Of a stretch of DNA of 64,000 bases, positions 26,862-35,653 are shown piece after piece. Under the pieces are notes generated by a model. It saw nothing but the letters and a program-made list of their open reading frames with translations. It ran no database searches and was not told the DNA's origin. The DNA lies in the NCBI GenBank assembly GCA_052034865.1, contig JBPOIC010000029.1, positions 1 to 64,000 on the forward strand, in the 5' to 3' direction. Source of the DNA: JBPOIC01 sp052034865 (lineage in GTDB: Bacteria; UBA10199; JADFYH01). The position numbers and the translations under genes were made by a program. Position 1 is the first letter of the stretch; the number at the start of each line of letters is the position of its first letter.

Positions 26862-27018
26862 CTTAGAGCATGTTTATAAAGCTGCTGCGCGATCTGCTGG
26901 TCTTAAGTTGTGCGCCTTAAAAAATCCTCACGTATTTATATAAGATACGTTTAGATTTTTAAGGCCCCGCGCGCCTTGCCATCCGGCAGCTCGCTACGCC
27001 TTCTAAACATGCTCTAAG
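26862..27018. repeat. 157-bp palindromic repeat element (long form)
   Basis: Bounded by a perfect 15-bp inverted repeat (CTTAGAGCATGTTTA at 26862-26876 and its complement at 27004-27018). Inside lie further nested inverted repeats: CCTTAAAAAATC with GATTTTTAAGG and ACGTAT with ATACGT at the centre. No frame of useful length is present. The outer arms match the shorter element at 42685-42754, so this is a dispersed, modular MITE/REP-like repeat. It fills much of the 385-base pal-cpoB gap. Confidence 0.8.
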
Positions 27019-27070
27019 AGGAGTTTGAGTAATTTTTGAAAATTCCAATCATTTCGTTGCAGGAGATCTT

Positions 27071-28018
27071 ATGAACCGAATTTTTATCCGTATTTTTGTC
27101 CTTTTTTGTGCTTTTGAGCTTGTTTCGGTATCTTCAGTCTGGGCAGCAGGAGAGATCGATCAGCTCAAAAGTGAGGTTCAGTATTTAAAAGGAAATGTCG
27201 AAAATACCAATGCCCAGCTGGCAGAGGCCCTCAACCGTTTGGCTCAAATGCAGCAGGAATTTGCTTCGGTGCGCGGGGCTCTGGAGAGCAGCAATCACTA
27301 TGCAGAGGAACAGACTCGAGCCTTACGAGAGTACGATCAGCGTATCTCAGCGCTGGAAGACAAGATCAGCATTTTGATGAATTTGCTCAAGGAAGTACGA
27401 GACGGTTCGGCAAGTCCGAAAACCCTCGCGGCCGACGAAGTTCAAACGCGTGAATTCCAACGCCTGCTCGATCTGATCAATGCGGAAGATTACAACAAGG
27501 CCCTTGCTGGATTTCAGGCCTTTGCCCAGAAATATCCCAAAAGTCCTTTGAGTGACAGTGTTCAGTACTGGACGGCCGAATGTTTTTACAGTTTAAACGA
27601 TCTTAAAAAAGCGATTGGAGAATATCAGGTTCTGATCCAGAAATTTCCTGCGTCTCCCAAGGTCAAACAGGCCCTGCTCAAACAGGGCTACGCGTTTTTC
27701 GGATTGAGAATGTATCCGGAAGCCCGACCCTTTTTAGAAAAAGTCGTCGCCAGCTATCCAAATACCCTCGAATCTTCCAAGGCCCTGGCCAAGCTCAAGG
27801 AGATCGATCGTATCCAGGCCACTCTTCCTCCCGAATCGGCACCGGGTGTTGCTCCCACGCCTCCCTCTTCGCCGACGTTTCCTCCTGTTTCTTCGGTCAA
27901 TCCCATTTCTCCTTCTCCTTCTGCTTCTACAATTGCTCCAGCTCCGGCACCAGCTCGGTCTTCTGCTCCTACGCAAACTACTCCCCGCAAACCGGTATCA
28001 GGCGGGATGTATGATTAA
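27071..28018 (+). CDS. cpoB: Tol-Pal system protein CpoB/YbgF
   Basis: Periplasmic protein that links the Tol-Pal machine with peptidoglycan synthesis at division. After a signal peptide ending VWAAG, an N-terminal coiled coil follows (IDQLKSEVQYLKGNVENTNAQLAEAL), then three TPR repeats (about residues 135-255; YNKALAGFQAFAQKYPKSPLSDSVQYWTAECFY, LKKAIGEYQVLIQKFPASPKVKQALLKQGYAFFG, YPEARPFLEKVVASYPNT). The last 60 or so residues are a Pro/Ser/Ala-rich low-complexity tail not usual in the family. It follows pal but across a terminator. Confidence 0.92.
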   Translation: MNRIFIRIFVLFCAFELVSVSSVWAAGEIDQLKSEVQYLKGNVENTNAQLAEALNRLAQMQQEFASVRGALESSNHYAEEQTRALREYDQRISALEDKISILMNLLKEVRDGSASPKTLAADEVQTREFQRLLDLINAEDYNKALAGFQAFAQKYPKSPLSDSVQYWTAECFYSLNDLKKAIGEYQVLIQKFPASPKVKQALLKQGYAFFGLRMYPEARPFLEKVVASYPNTLESSKALAKLKEIDRIQATLPPESAPGVAPTPPSSPTFPPVSSVNPISPSPSASTIAPAPAPARSSAPTQTTPRKPVSGGMYD

Positions 28019-28031
28019 TTTCTAAGTTACT

Positions 28032-31000
28032 ATGTCCTTCGATCACCTCCTTGGCTCTCTTATTAATAGCAATCTTACCTCTCAAGTTCTGACGGGCTTA
28101 ACCCCGTCGTCTGCGGCTTATTTGCTCGCCAGGTTTTTTCAGAAAACACAAAAAACCCTTGCCCTCATCGCACCCACGACAACCGAAGCAGAATTATTGC
28201 GCGAGGATTTGAACTTCTTTTTGGGTAAGCAGGCCCCTGTTCTTTATTTTCCGAATCTGGATGTCTTGCCTTATTTTCAGCTTTCTCCACATCCTGATCT
28301 TCTGACCGAGCGTCTGGGATGTCTTTTTGAGATGAGCTCTTCCAGAAAACCGGCGGTAATCATCTCCTCCCATTCGGCGACCTTACGCAGGCTTCCCCCC
28401 AAAACGATTTTTCAGACTTATACGGACTATCTGGTAAGCAAAGAAGAAATCGATCGGGAGCAGTTTCTCTCCAAACTTGTCGAGGCGGGATATCTTTCGG
28501 TTCCCCTGGTGGAAGATGCCGGAACCTTTTCGGTGCGAGGTGGAATTCTCGATGTCTTTCCTCCGCATTCTCAATATCCGTATCGCGTTGAGCTCTTTGG
28601 CGATCTCGTTGAATCCATCCGCCTGTTTGAGCCAAGCACGCAGCGCAGTTTGCAGGAAGTGGAGGAGTTGGTGCTTCTTCCATCGCGCGAGGTCATCCTC
28701 AACGAAAAAACCATTGCTCTCGCCATTTCCCGTTTGCGCCCTGTTTTTGATGACTGGGGACTTTCCAAATCGGAGCGGGAAGAGATTTTAACTCCGCTTA
28801 AAAACCGGCTTCCCTTTCCGGGCCTGGAAAGTTTTTTGCCTTATTTCTATGATCAAACGGCCTCGTTTTATGATTATCTGAAACCGGACGCCTCGGTGTT
28901 TTATCTCGATCCAGAGGCTGCCTCTCCGCATGAAACAAAGCTGAAGGAAGAACTTGTCGATGCCCGCCAGCACGCAACCAGTCCGGAAAGAATTGTTCCG
29001 GTCGATGCGATGTATTTTTCATCCGAAGAGCTTTTGCAAAAGAGTAAATCCTTTCGATGCTTCACTCTGGAAGCTTTTTTGTCTCCATCCTCCGAAAAGA
29101 CGATTTCTGTTTTTAAAACCGAAACCAATGAAATCCTAAGAACAAAAATTCTTCCACCTTCCAGTGGCGGGAAAATGCTCGAGCCTCTTGCCTTGCATTT
29201 TCGCGAACAGATCGAGCTCGGCAGCAGGCTCATTTTGGTTGCAGGAAGCGAATCTCAATATTTACGACTCAAGGATCTGCTTTCGCGTCTGGATCTCAAT
29301 CTCCATGAGACGGCTCTTGCGCCTATTTCTCTTTTATCTTCCGATCCTGGAAGGATTTATCTCACGCAAGGTCATCTTTCTCAGGGTTTTCAAATCGCAG
29401 GAGACGGATTTTATTTCGTTACCGACGAGGAAATTTTCGGATCCAAAACTCGCCGGATACGAAAAGCTCCAACGGTTTCCACAATTTTCAATACTTTTGA
29501 AGATCTCAAGGCCGGCGATACGATCGTTCACCAGGATCATGGCATCGGTCTGTTTAAGGGGCTGACAGCACTTAAGCTGGGAGAAGTGGGAGGAGAGTTT
29601 TTGCTCCTGGAATATCTGGGAGGCGATAAACTCTACTTGCCGGTTTACAGGCTTCATCTCATTCAGCGCTATTCGGGAGATGAAGGCTACGTGCCTGAGC
29701 TCGATCGCCTGGGAGGGACCCAGTGGCTGAAGACTCAGGAGAAAGTGAAAAAAACGGTCCGCACGATTGCGGGAGAGATCCTCAAGGTCTGTGCGGCGAG
29801 GGCTACCGAGAGACGGGTTCCGTATTCCATGACAATGGATTTGTTTGAAGAGTTTGAAGCCACTTTTCCTTATGAAGAAACCATCGATCAAGAAAACGCT
29901 ATTCATGACGTTTTAAAAGATCTCGAAAAGGATCGACCGATGGATCGGCTGGTCTGTGGTGACGTCGGCTTTGGAAAAACCGAAGTCGCTTTGCGTGCTG
30001 CTTTCATTGCGGCTATGGATGGCAAACAGGTAGCGGTTTTGGTCCCCACAACGATTCTGGCCTTTCAGCATTTTGAAACCTTTCAGAAACGTCTGAAACA
30101 CTTTGGACTTAAGGTTGAAATGCTTTCGCGATTTAGAAATCCGAAAGAACAGAAAGAAATTATTGACCGGTTGGGAAAAGGAGAGATCGATGTGGTGGTT
30201 GGAACTCATCGACTTTTACAGGCCAGGATGCCGTTTAAAAACCTAGGTCTTTTAGTCATCGATGAAGAACATCGCTTCGGAGTCATCCAGAAAGAAAAGA
30301 TCAAAAAATTGAAAAACAGGGTTGATGTCCTGACTCTCACCGCCACTCCCATTCCGCGTACGCTCAATATCTCCTTATTCGGTATCCGCGATCTTTCGGT
30401 CATCAATACGCCCCCGCCCGATCGGATGGCCGTACGAACCTACGTCGCTCATTTTGATGAAACCCTGATCCGCGATGCCATCCTGCGCGAGTTTCATCGA
30501 GGGGGTCAGGTATTCTTCGTTCACAACCGCGTGCAAACCATTCAGGAGATGGTCAATCGGCTCAGACTCCTTGTTCCCGAGGCAAATATTTCTGTCGCTC
30601 ATGGTCAGATGGAAGATGAAGAGCTTGAAGAAGCGATGCTTCAGTTTCTGCAAAAAAAATCCAACCTGCTTTTATCGACGGCCATTGTCGAATCAGGACT
30701 GGATTTTCCTTCAGCGAACACCATTCTCATCAATCGTGCCGATACCTTCGGTTTGGCTCAGCTCTATCAGCTCCGTGGACGCGTGGGGCGCTCCAACCTG
30801 CGCGCTTTTTGCTATCTCCTCACGCCTCCCGAAGTCGCAATCACGCCTGAAGCGCGCACTCGCCTGAACGTTTTGCAACGTTTTACCGAACTTGGCAGTG
30901 GATTCAAAATTGCCGCTCACGATATGGAAATCCGCGGAGCAGGAAATCTTTTGGGAGTTCAGCAGCACGGCAATATCACCGCGGTGGGTTATGAAATGTA

Positions 31001-31508
31001 TCTGCGGCTTTTGGAGCAGGCGATTCAGGAACTGAAAGGAGAGATTAAAGAAATCGAAGTGGATCCGGAACTGAATTTCAAGGTTCCCGCTTCGCTCCCG
31101 GAAACCTATGTACCTGAACCCTCCTTGCGTTTGGGTCTTTATAAAAGGATTTCCCAGGCCACGGATGCACAAGGCCTCGATGAGCTCAAAGAAGAAATTA
31201 ACGATCGATTTGGTCCGTTACCCGATCCTGCAAATCATTTGCTGATGCTCATGCGCATTCGGCTGTTGGCGAAACGTTTGCTGATTGAATCCATCCATCA
31301 GGAACAGGCCCGCATGATCTATAAGTTTCATCCCAAGACCGCGCTCTCTCCAGAAATTCTGCTTAAAAAAATGAAGAAAGATCCAAAAAACTATCAACTC
31401 ACTCAAGATTTTAAATGGATCACGCCTCAAAAAGAATCTTTCCCCGAAAAAATTCTCGAGCAGGTTTGGCAGCTTCTTTCAGAGCTTGATGCTCAGATTT
31501 CAGGATGA
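28032..31508 (+). CDS. mfd: Transcription-repair coupling factor
   Basis: A 1158-residue DNA translocase that removes stalled RNA polymerase and recruits UvrA to transcription-blocking lesions. The N-terminal UvrB-homology modules are present (VPLVEDAGTFSVRGGILDVFP, VELFGDLVESIRLF), then the RNA-polymerase-interacting domain (HQDHGIGLFKGLTAL, YLPVYRLHLIQRYSG) and the RecG-like helicase core: CGDVGFGKTEVALRAAF (Walker A), VIDEEHRFGV, LTATPIPRTL and QLRGRVGRS. The C-terminal TRCF domain follows (LPETYVPEPSLRLGLYKRIS). It begins 13 bases after cpoB and is probably co-transcribed. Confidence 0.97.
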   Translation: MSFDHLLGSLINSNLTSQVLTGLTPSSAAYLLARFFQKTQKTLALIAPTTTEAELLREDLNFFLGKQAPVLYFPNLDVLPYFQLSPHPDLLTERLGCLFEMSSSRKPAVIISSHSATLRRLPPKTIFQTYTDYLVSKEEIDREQFLSKLVEAGYLSVPLVEDAGTFSVRGGILDVFPPHSQYPYRVELFGDLVESIRLFEPSTQRSLQEVEELVLLPSREVILNEKTIALAISRLRPVFDDWGLSKSEREEILTPLKNRLPFPGLESFLPYFYDQTASFYDYLKPDASVFYLDPEAASPHETKLKEELVDARQHATSPERIVPVDAMYFSSEELLQKSKSFRCFTLEAFLSPSSEKTISVFKTETNEILRTKILPPSSGGKMLEPLALHFREQIELGSRLILVAGSESQYLRLKDLLSRLDLNLHETALAPISLLSSDPGRIYLTQGHLSQGFQIAGDGFYFVTDEEIFGSKTRRIRKAPTVSTIFNTFEDLKAGDTIVHQDHGIGLFKGLTALKLGEVGGEFLLLEYLGGDKLYLPVYRLHLIQRYSGDEGYVPELDRLGGTQWLKTQEKVKKTVRTIAGEILKVCAARATERRVPYSMTMDLFEEFEATFPYEETIDQENAIHDVLKDLEKDRPMDRLVCGDVGFGKTEVALRAAFIAAMDGKQVAVLVPTTILAFQHFETFQKRLKHFGLKVEMLSRFRNPKEQKEIIDRLGKGEIDVVVGTHRLLQARMPFKNLGLLVIDEEHRFGVIQKEKIKKLKNRVDVLTLTATPIPRTLNISLFGIRDLSVINTPPPDRMAVRTYVAHFDETLIRDAILREFHRGGQVFFVHNRVQTIQEMVNRLRLLVPEANISVAHGQMEDEELEEAMLQFLQKKSNLLLSTAIVESGLDFPSANTILINRADTFGLAQLYQLRGRVGRSNLRAFCYLLTPPEVAITPEARTRLNVLQRFTELGSGFKIAAHDMEIRGAGNLLGVQQHGNITAVGYEMYLRLLEQAIQELKGEIKEIEVDPELNFKVPASLPETYVPEPSLRLGLYKRISQATDAQGLDELKEEINDRFGPLPDPANHLLMLMRIRLLAKRLLIESIHQEQARMIYKFHPKTALSPEILLKKMKKDPKNYQLTQDFKWITPQKESFPEKILEQVWQLLSELDAQISG

Positions 31509-31572
31509 ATGGGTTTTCGGGCAGGACTTTCGTTTCGGACAGGAGGTTTTGCCTTCAGACTTACCGAAGGCG

Positions 31573-32643
31573 TTAACGCGTTTGATAAATCGTGTCGCGC
31601 TCTACGGGGACGTGGCCGGTTTCGGTAATGAGTTTTTGAATATATCCGACCGAGAGGGATTCGGGCGTTTTGGCTCCAGCCATGTGGACGATGCGCTCCT
31701 GAGTGACAGTGCCATCCAGATCATCGGCTCCGAAGCAAAGGGCGAGTTGGGCAACTTTTAAACCGGTCATGATCCAGTAAACTTTGATGTGATCAAAATT
31801 ATCCAGATAGATCCGGCTGACCGCGATCTGCTTGAGGTCGGTAAAGCCTGTTGGCTCTGGCAGATGGGCCATAGGAGTGTCGAAGGGGATAAAACTTAAC
31901 GGGATAAAAGCCATAAAGCCGTGGGTTTCATCCTGTAAATCTCTCAGTAAACGCAGATGCTCTACGCGATCTTCATCATTTTCAATATGGCCATAAAGCA
32001 TCGTCGCATTGGATTGAATTCCCATTTTATGAGCGATGCGATGAATTTCCAGCCAGCGATCTCCCTTGATTTTGTTAGGACAGATTTCCTTGCGAACGCG
32101 CTCGCCCAGAATTTCTGCCCCTCCGCCGGGCATTGAACTCAACCCTGCTTCGCGTAAGCGAGCAAGGGTATCTTCGACAGGCAGGTGACTGATCTTGGCA
32201 AAATAATCGATTTCAACCGCCGTGAAAGCCTTCAGATGTAAAGTTGGCGCTGTTTTTTTAAGCTCTCTTAAAAGATTTTCGTAATAATCGATTTTAAAAT
32301 CCGGATGGAGTCCGCCCACGATGTGAAGCTCGCTCGCTCCCTCAGAAGCAGCCTGGGCCGCTGTTTTTTTCATCTCTTCCAACGAAAGTTCATAGGCTTT
32401 CTCTGATTTTTTCGGCTGACCAAATTCGCAGAATTTACAGTCCACATAACAGACGTTTGAATAATTCAGGTGGCGGTTGATGTTATAAAAAACCTTTTTA
32501 CCATTTTTTTTCTCGCGTACCAGATTGGCAATTTCTCCGACGGCAATCAGATCGGGTGAAGCGTAAAGAGTAAGGGCATCGGCATCACTGATGCGTTCGG
32601 TGGCAAGGACTTTATTTTTAATTTTCTGAAGTTCAGGGGTCAT
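31573..32643 (-). CDS. mqnE: Aminofutalosine synthase (radical SAM)
   Basis: A 356-residue radical SAM enzyme of the futalosine menaquinone pathway, joining 3-[(1-carboxyvinyl)oxy]benzoate and S-adenosylmethionine to make aminofutalosine. The 4Fe-4S cluster motif is NVCYVDCKFCEF (CxxxCxxC) after YNINRHLNY. Further family stretches are ELHIVGGLHPD, KAFTAVEIDYFAKIS, SSMPGGGAEIL, SNATMLYGHIE and DDLDGTVTQERIVHMAGA. These fit MqnE better than MqnC. mqnD lies 3 kb away on the same strand. Confidence 0.92.
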   Translation of the reverse strand: MTPELQKIKNKVLATERISDADALTLYASPDLIAVGEIANLVREKKNGKKVFYNINRHLNYSNVCYVDCKFCEFGQPKKSEKAYELSLEEMKKTAAQAASEGASELHIVGGLHPDFKIDYYENLLRELKKTAPTLHLKAFTAVEIDYFAKISHLPVEDTLARLREAGLSSMPGGGAEILGERVRKEICPNKIKGDRWLEIHRIAHKMGIQSNATMLYGHIENDEDRVEHLRLLRDLQDETHGFMAFIPLSFIPFDTPMAHLPEPTGFTDLKQIAVSRIYLDNFDHIKVYWIMTGLKVAQLALCFGADDLDGTVTQERIVHMAGAKTPESLSVGYIQKLITETGHVPVERDTIYQTR

Positions 32644-32763
32644 AAGATTTATGATTTATCCAATGTGAAATGATCCAGGATGTCTTGAGTTTTACGGGTT
32701 TTTTTCTCTTTCGGATCCTGATTAGGGAAGGAAAAGGAAAATTATAAAAAAGAAAATCCTTTT

Positions 32764-33333
32764 TCAACATTCTCCTTTTTGTTGAATGAGGTGCATGAAT
32801 TCCTGTCGGGTGGCGATATTTTTTTCAAAGCATCCGAGCATGGCCGAAGTCACCGCGCGGGAGCCGCGCTTTTGTACCCCGCGCATTTGCATGCACAAAT
32901 GCTCGGCCTCGATCACGACACCAACCCCCAAGGGCTTTAAAGAATCCTTCAGCGTTTCCGCAATCTGGGTTGTCATACGCTCTTGTACCTGCAGGCGTCT
33001 GGCATAAACTTCAACCAGGCGGGCTATCTTTGAGAGGCCGATAATTTTTTTATTGGGTATATAGGCGACGTGGGCATGGCCCCAGAATGGAAGCAGATGG
33101 TGCTCGCATAAACTGTAGAGAGCGATGTCTTTCACGACGATCATCTCTGTGTATTTTTCGGTAAATTTGGCGCCATTGATAATTTCCTGAGGCGATTGAT
33201 CGTAGCCTTGAGTGAGGAAACGAAGGGATTTAGCGACGCGCGAAGGGGTCATCACTAATCCTTCACGGTCCGGATTTTCACCAAGCTCTTTCAAGAGCTC
33301 TCGAATGAGATTTTCCAGTTTTAAATTTGGCAA
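32764..33333 (-). CDS. folE: GTP cyclohydrolase I
   Basis: A 189-residue enzyme making 7,8-dihydroneopterin triphosphate from GTP, first step to folate and to queuosine precursors. Zinc ligands are in SLCEHHLLPFWGHAHVAY and EHLCMQMRG; the family stretch SRVAKSLRFLTQGY is near the N-terminus. The start is TTG at 33333: AAGGAGG lies exactly in front of it, and the protein then begins PNLKLENLIRELL as homologs do. The frame extends 20 codons upstream without an SD. queG is the next gene upstream on this strand, a sensible pairing since FolE feeds queuosine synthesis. Confidence 0.93.
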   Translation of the reverse strand: MPNLKLENLIRELLKELGENPDREGLVMTPSRVAKSLRFLTQGYDQSPQEIINGAKFTEKYTEMIVVKDIALYSLCEHHLLPFWGHAHVAYIPNKKIIGLSKIARLVEVYARRLQVQERMTTQIAETLKDSLKPLGVGVVIEAEHLCMQMRGVQKRGSRAVTSAMLGCFEKNIATRQEFMHLIQQKGEC

Positions 33334-33484
33334 GTAAGCCTCCTTAAGAAATGAATTTTTGAGACTAAACTCGATTTTTGCGAAGGCTGTCAACTGGCGG
33401 AGAGGTCGACCTTACGATATAAGATCCTACAATCAAAGCCTCCAGAGGCCTTTGCGATCCACTTCGATTCCATTTTCTTGTCCC

Positions 33485-34621
33485 TCAAATTCCATTTTTT
33501 CTAGAAAATGATTTTTCCAGAAGCGCTTCATGGATTTCGTTTTTTACCCAATCTGTTTTTTCCTTTGGCTGTCGCTCTTTCAGGAAAGGATGCCCTTTTC
33601 CATTTTCAAACTGGCCCAGGGCCCAGGCGGCGTGAGCACGAATGAGATCTTCCTCATCCTCCAGTGCTTTTGCCAAAGCAGGCAGGCTGCGCGCGTCTTT
33701 TAAATTTCCAAGGACGACACAGACATTTCTTAAAAATCCACGCCGTTTTGATCGAAGGATAGGACTGTCTTTAAAAATTGATTGAAACTCATTTTTGGAA
33801 AGTGAAAGAAAATAAAGAAGATCTTCCAATTGAATGTTTTTCAGCTTTTCTTCGGGTAATCGCGCTCGATGATTCCAGGGGCAGACCTGTTGGCAATCAT
33901 CACAACCAAAAACATGCGTTCCAATTCCTTTTCGAAACTCTTTGGGAATGGGTCCTTTCAGCTCGATGGTCAGATAGGAAATGCAACGTCTGGCATCCAG
34001 CGCGTACGGAGCAACAATGGCCTGCGTAGGACAAACATCGATGCAGGATTTGCAGCCTCCACAATGGTTTTTTTGGGGCGTGTCGGGTTCCAGCTCCAAA
34101 TCCGTCAGAATGCAGGCGAGCAAAAAAAAGGAGCCTTCTTTGGGATGGATGAGATTGGTGTTTTTTCCAATCCAACCCAACGAAGTTTGAGAAGCCCAGT
34201 ATTTTTCCTGAACAGGACCGGTGTCGACGTAGCTTTTGAAATGGTGAGTGGGAAAATTTGCCTGCAGTTTTTCTTCGAGCTGTTTCAGCTTGTTTCCTAG
34301 TCTTGAATGATAATCCTCAAGCCAAGCGTAACGGGCGAGAGCGGGAGAGTATCGTGGAGATGAAATTTTGCATCTCGCAAGCGTATCCTTTCCATAATCC
34401 CAGGCAAAAAGAAGGATGGAGCTTGCATTGCTTAAGACAAGGTCTGGATACATTCTTTTTTCAACACCACGCTTCAGATAAGCCATTTCTCCGGCATGAC
34501 CCTTATCAATCCATTCTTTAAATCGATGTGCTCCTTCAGATTCGCCCTTAAGACGAGCAGCGCCCATCCGCTCAAAGCCGAGGTCCAGTCCCCACTGATT
34601 TATCATGGATTTTAAACTCAT
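33485..34621 (-). CDS. queG: Epoxyqueuosine reductase
   Basis: A 378-residue cobalamin- and Fe-S-dependent reductase catalysing the last step of queuosine synthesis in tRNA. The N-terminal domain reads LGFERMGAARL, followed by YVDTGPVQEKYWASQTSLGWIGKNTNL (cobalamin region) and two 4Fe-4S motifs, CGGCKSCIDVCPTQAI and GCDDCQQVCPWN. A C-terminal HEAT-like repeat (LIRAHAAWALGQF) contacts tRNA. It is divergent from the lipoprotein gene on the plus strand and followed by folE on its own strand. Confidence 0.93.
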   Translation of the reverse strand: MSLKSMINQWGLDLGFERMGAARLKGESEGAHRFKEWIDKGHAGEMAYLKRGVEKRMYPDLVLSNASSILLFAWDYGKDTLARCKISSPRYSPALARYAWLEDYHSRLGNKLKQLEEKLQANFPTHHFKSYVDTGPVQEKYWASQTSLGWIGKNTNLIHPKEGSFFLLACILTDLELEPDTPQKNHCGGCKSCIDVCPTQAIVAPYALDARRCISYLTIELKGPIPKEFRKGIGTHVFGCDDCQQVCPWNHRARLPEEKLKNIQLEDLLYFLSLSKNEFQSIFKDSPILRSKRRGFLRNVCVVLGNLKDARSLPALAKALEDEEDLIRAHAAWALGQFENGKGHPFLKERQPKEKTDWVKNEIHEALLEKSFSRKNGI

Positions 34622-34713
34622 GATTATGTAGCTTTCACCGAGTTGCTCAAAACAACCGATTCTGGAGAACTTTGCTATCTCCGATCCTCAAGATCCTGAA
34701 GAGAAACTCACGT

Positions 34714-35163
34714 ATGAGAAATTCTTCTCACCTACTTTTAATTTTACTCAGTCTGATTTTTTTCAGTCACTGCTCTGTTCAGAGTACGCAAAAAACAATT
34801 CAGGGTCGGATCACGATCACCCAGACTTTAAGCTCGAAAGTAGGTCCATCCGATGCCCTGTATGTGTTTGCTTATCCACTGACTCCGTCTCCCGAAACGA
34901 CTTCGGCTGTACTTCCCGAAACAGCACCTATTGCCGTTAAAAAAATCGCGCCGGTTCTTTTTCCGGTTCAATATCAGCTCTCCCAACAGGACACACTTTT
35001 TCCGGAGCAGCACTTTGAAGGGGATCTGATTATGAGGGTGAAAATCAAAAGAGAGTTGGGATCTGGCTTGGAAAGAAAAACAGAGCTGATCGGTGAGTAT
35101 AAGAAAAATCCAGTTCGGGCAGGTGCGGAGCAGGTAGATATGGTTATTGACCAGGAAAAATAA
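34714..35163 (+). CDS. Lipoprotein with CcmH/CycH-like C-terminal Ig-type domain
   Basis: About 149 residues. The N-terminus is a lipoprotein signal (LLLILLSLIFFSHCSVQ). The rest matches the pattern of the C-terminal beta domain of cytochrome c biogenesis protein CcmH/CycH: IQGRITITQTLSSKVGPSDALYVFAYPL, then PIAVKKIAPVLFPVQYQL, DTLFPEQHFEGDLIMRVKIK, and a final LIGEYKKNPV. In those proteins the domain is fused to TPR units; here it stands alone. No other cytochrome maturation gene is near. ATG 34714 is chosen to place the signal; an in-frame ATG exists at 34672 upstream. Confidence 0.65.
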   Translation: MRNSSHLLLILLSLIFFSHCSVQSTQKTIQGRITITQTLSSKVGPSDALYVFAYPLTPSPETTSAVLPETAPIAVKKIAPVLFPVQYQLSQQDTLFPEQHFEGDLIMRVKIKRELGSGLERKTELIGEYKKNPVRAGAEQVDMVIDQEK

Positions 35164-35191
35164 GCCGCAAAATTCAAGTTTTGCGGCTTAT
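35160..35191. terminator. Long hairpin at the end of the CcmH-like gene
   Basis: A perfect 13-bp stem (ATAAGCCGCAAAA, 35160-35172, with TTTTGCGGCTTAT, 35179-35191) around a 6-base loop, overlapping the stop codon of the lipoprotein gene. No T-run follows immediately; six T occur about 14 bases later. It may be a terminator or mRNA-protecting hairpin between convergent genes. Confidence 0.55.
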
Positions 35192-35233
35192 CGTCAGCAA
35201 ATCGCTTTTTTCCATTTTCAATTCGTTCGAATG

Positions 35234-35467
35234 TTACTCCCCATCATTTCCGATGGCTTCTACGGGACAGGCTTCCAAAGCTTCTTGTGAGAGCTTTTCT
35301 TCGTCAGGGATTGATGGCTGTTTGTATACGTAGGAGTAACCCTTGTCATCATCGCGTTTAAAATTATCGGGTGCCGTCTCACGACAAAGATTACAATCAA
35401 TGCATTGACTGTCGACGTAGAATTTTCCAGCCGGCTGATTGGCAAGTTTATCTTCTTTGGTTGCCAT
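35234..35467 (-). CDS. Single-cluster 4Fe-4S ferredoxin
   Basis: A 77-residue ferredoxin. One 4Fe-4S cluster is coordinated by CIDCNLC (Cys 22, 25, 28) and the distant Cys in LEACPVEAIG near the C-terminus. Between them an Asp/Lys-rich acidic loop (FKRDDDKGYSY) replaces the second cluster of two-cluster ferredoxins. SD AGGAG is present. It sits between the CcmH-like lipoprotein and mqnD; it could feed electrons to the radical SAM menaquinone enzymes or to QueG, but this is only suggested by position. Confidence 0.88.
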   Translation of the reverse strand: MATKEDKLANQPAGKFYVDSQCIDCNLCRETAPDNFKRDDDKGYSYVYKQPSIPDEEKLSQEALEACPVEAIGNDGE

Positions 35468-35653
35468 TTTTTTTCTCCTCCAAAATTGATCCAGTACTCT
35501 GCCACCGTGTCTTAAAAAGCAATTGGGTTTAATCGTGGAGACGTACTGAAAAAAACCTTTAAAATGTGGGCTAACTAGCTATGGGATTTTTTCTGCTAGC
35601 GTCAACTTTATTCATCCTAAATTCGGCATTAGCAACCCTGGCTTGAATTGGAT

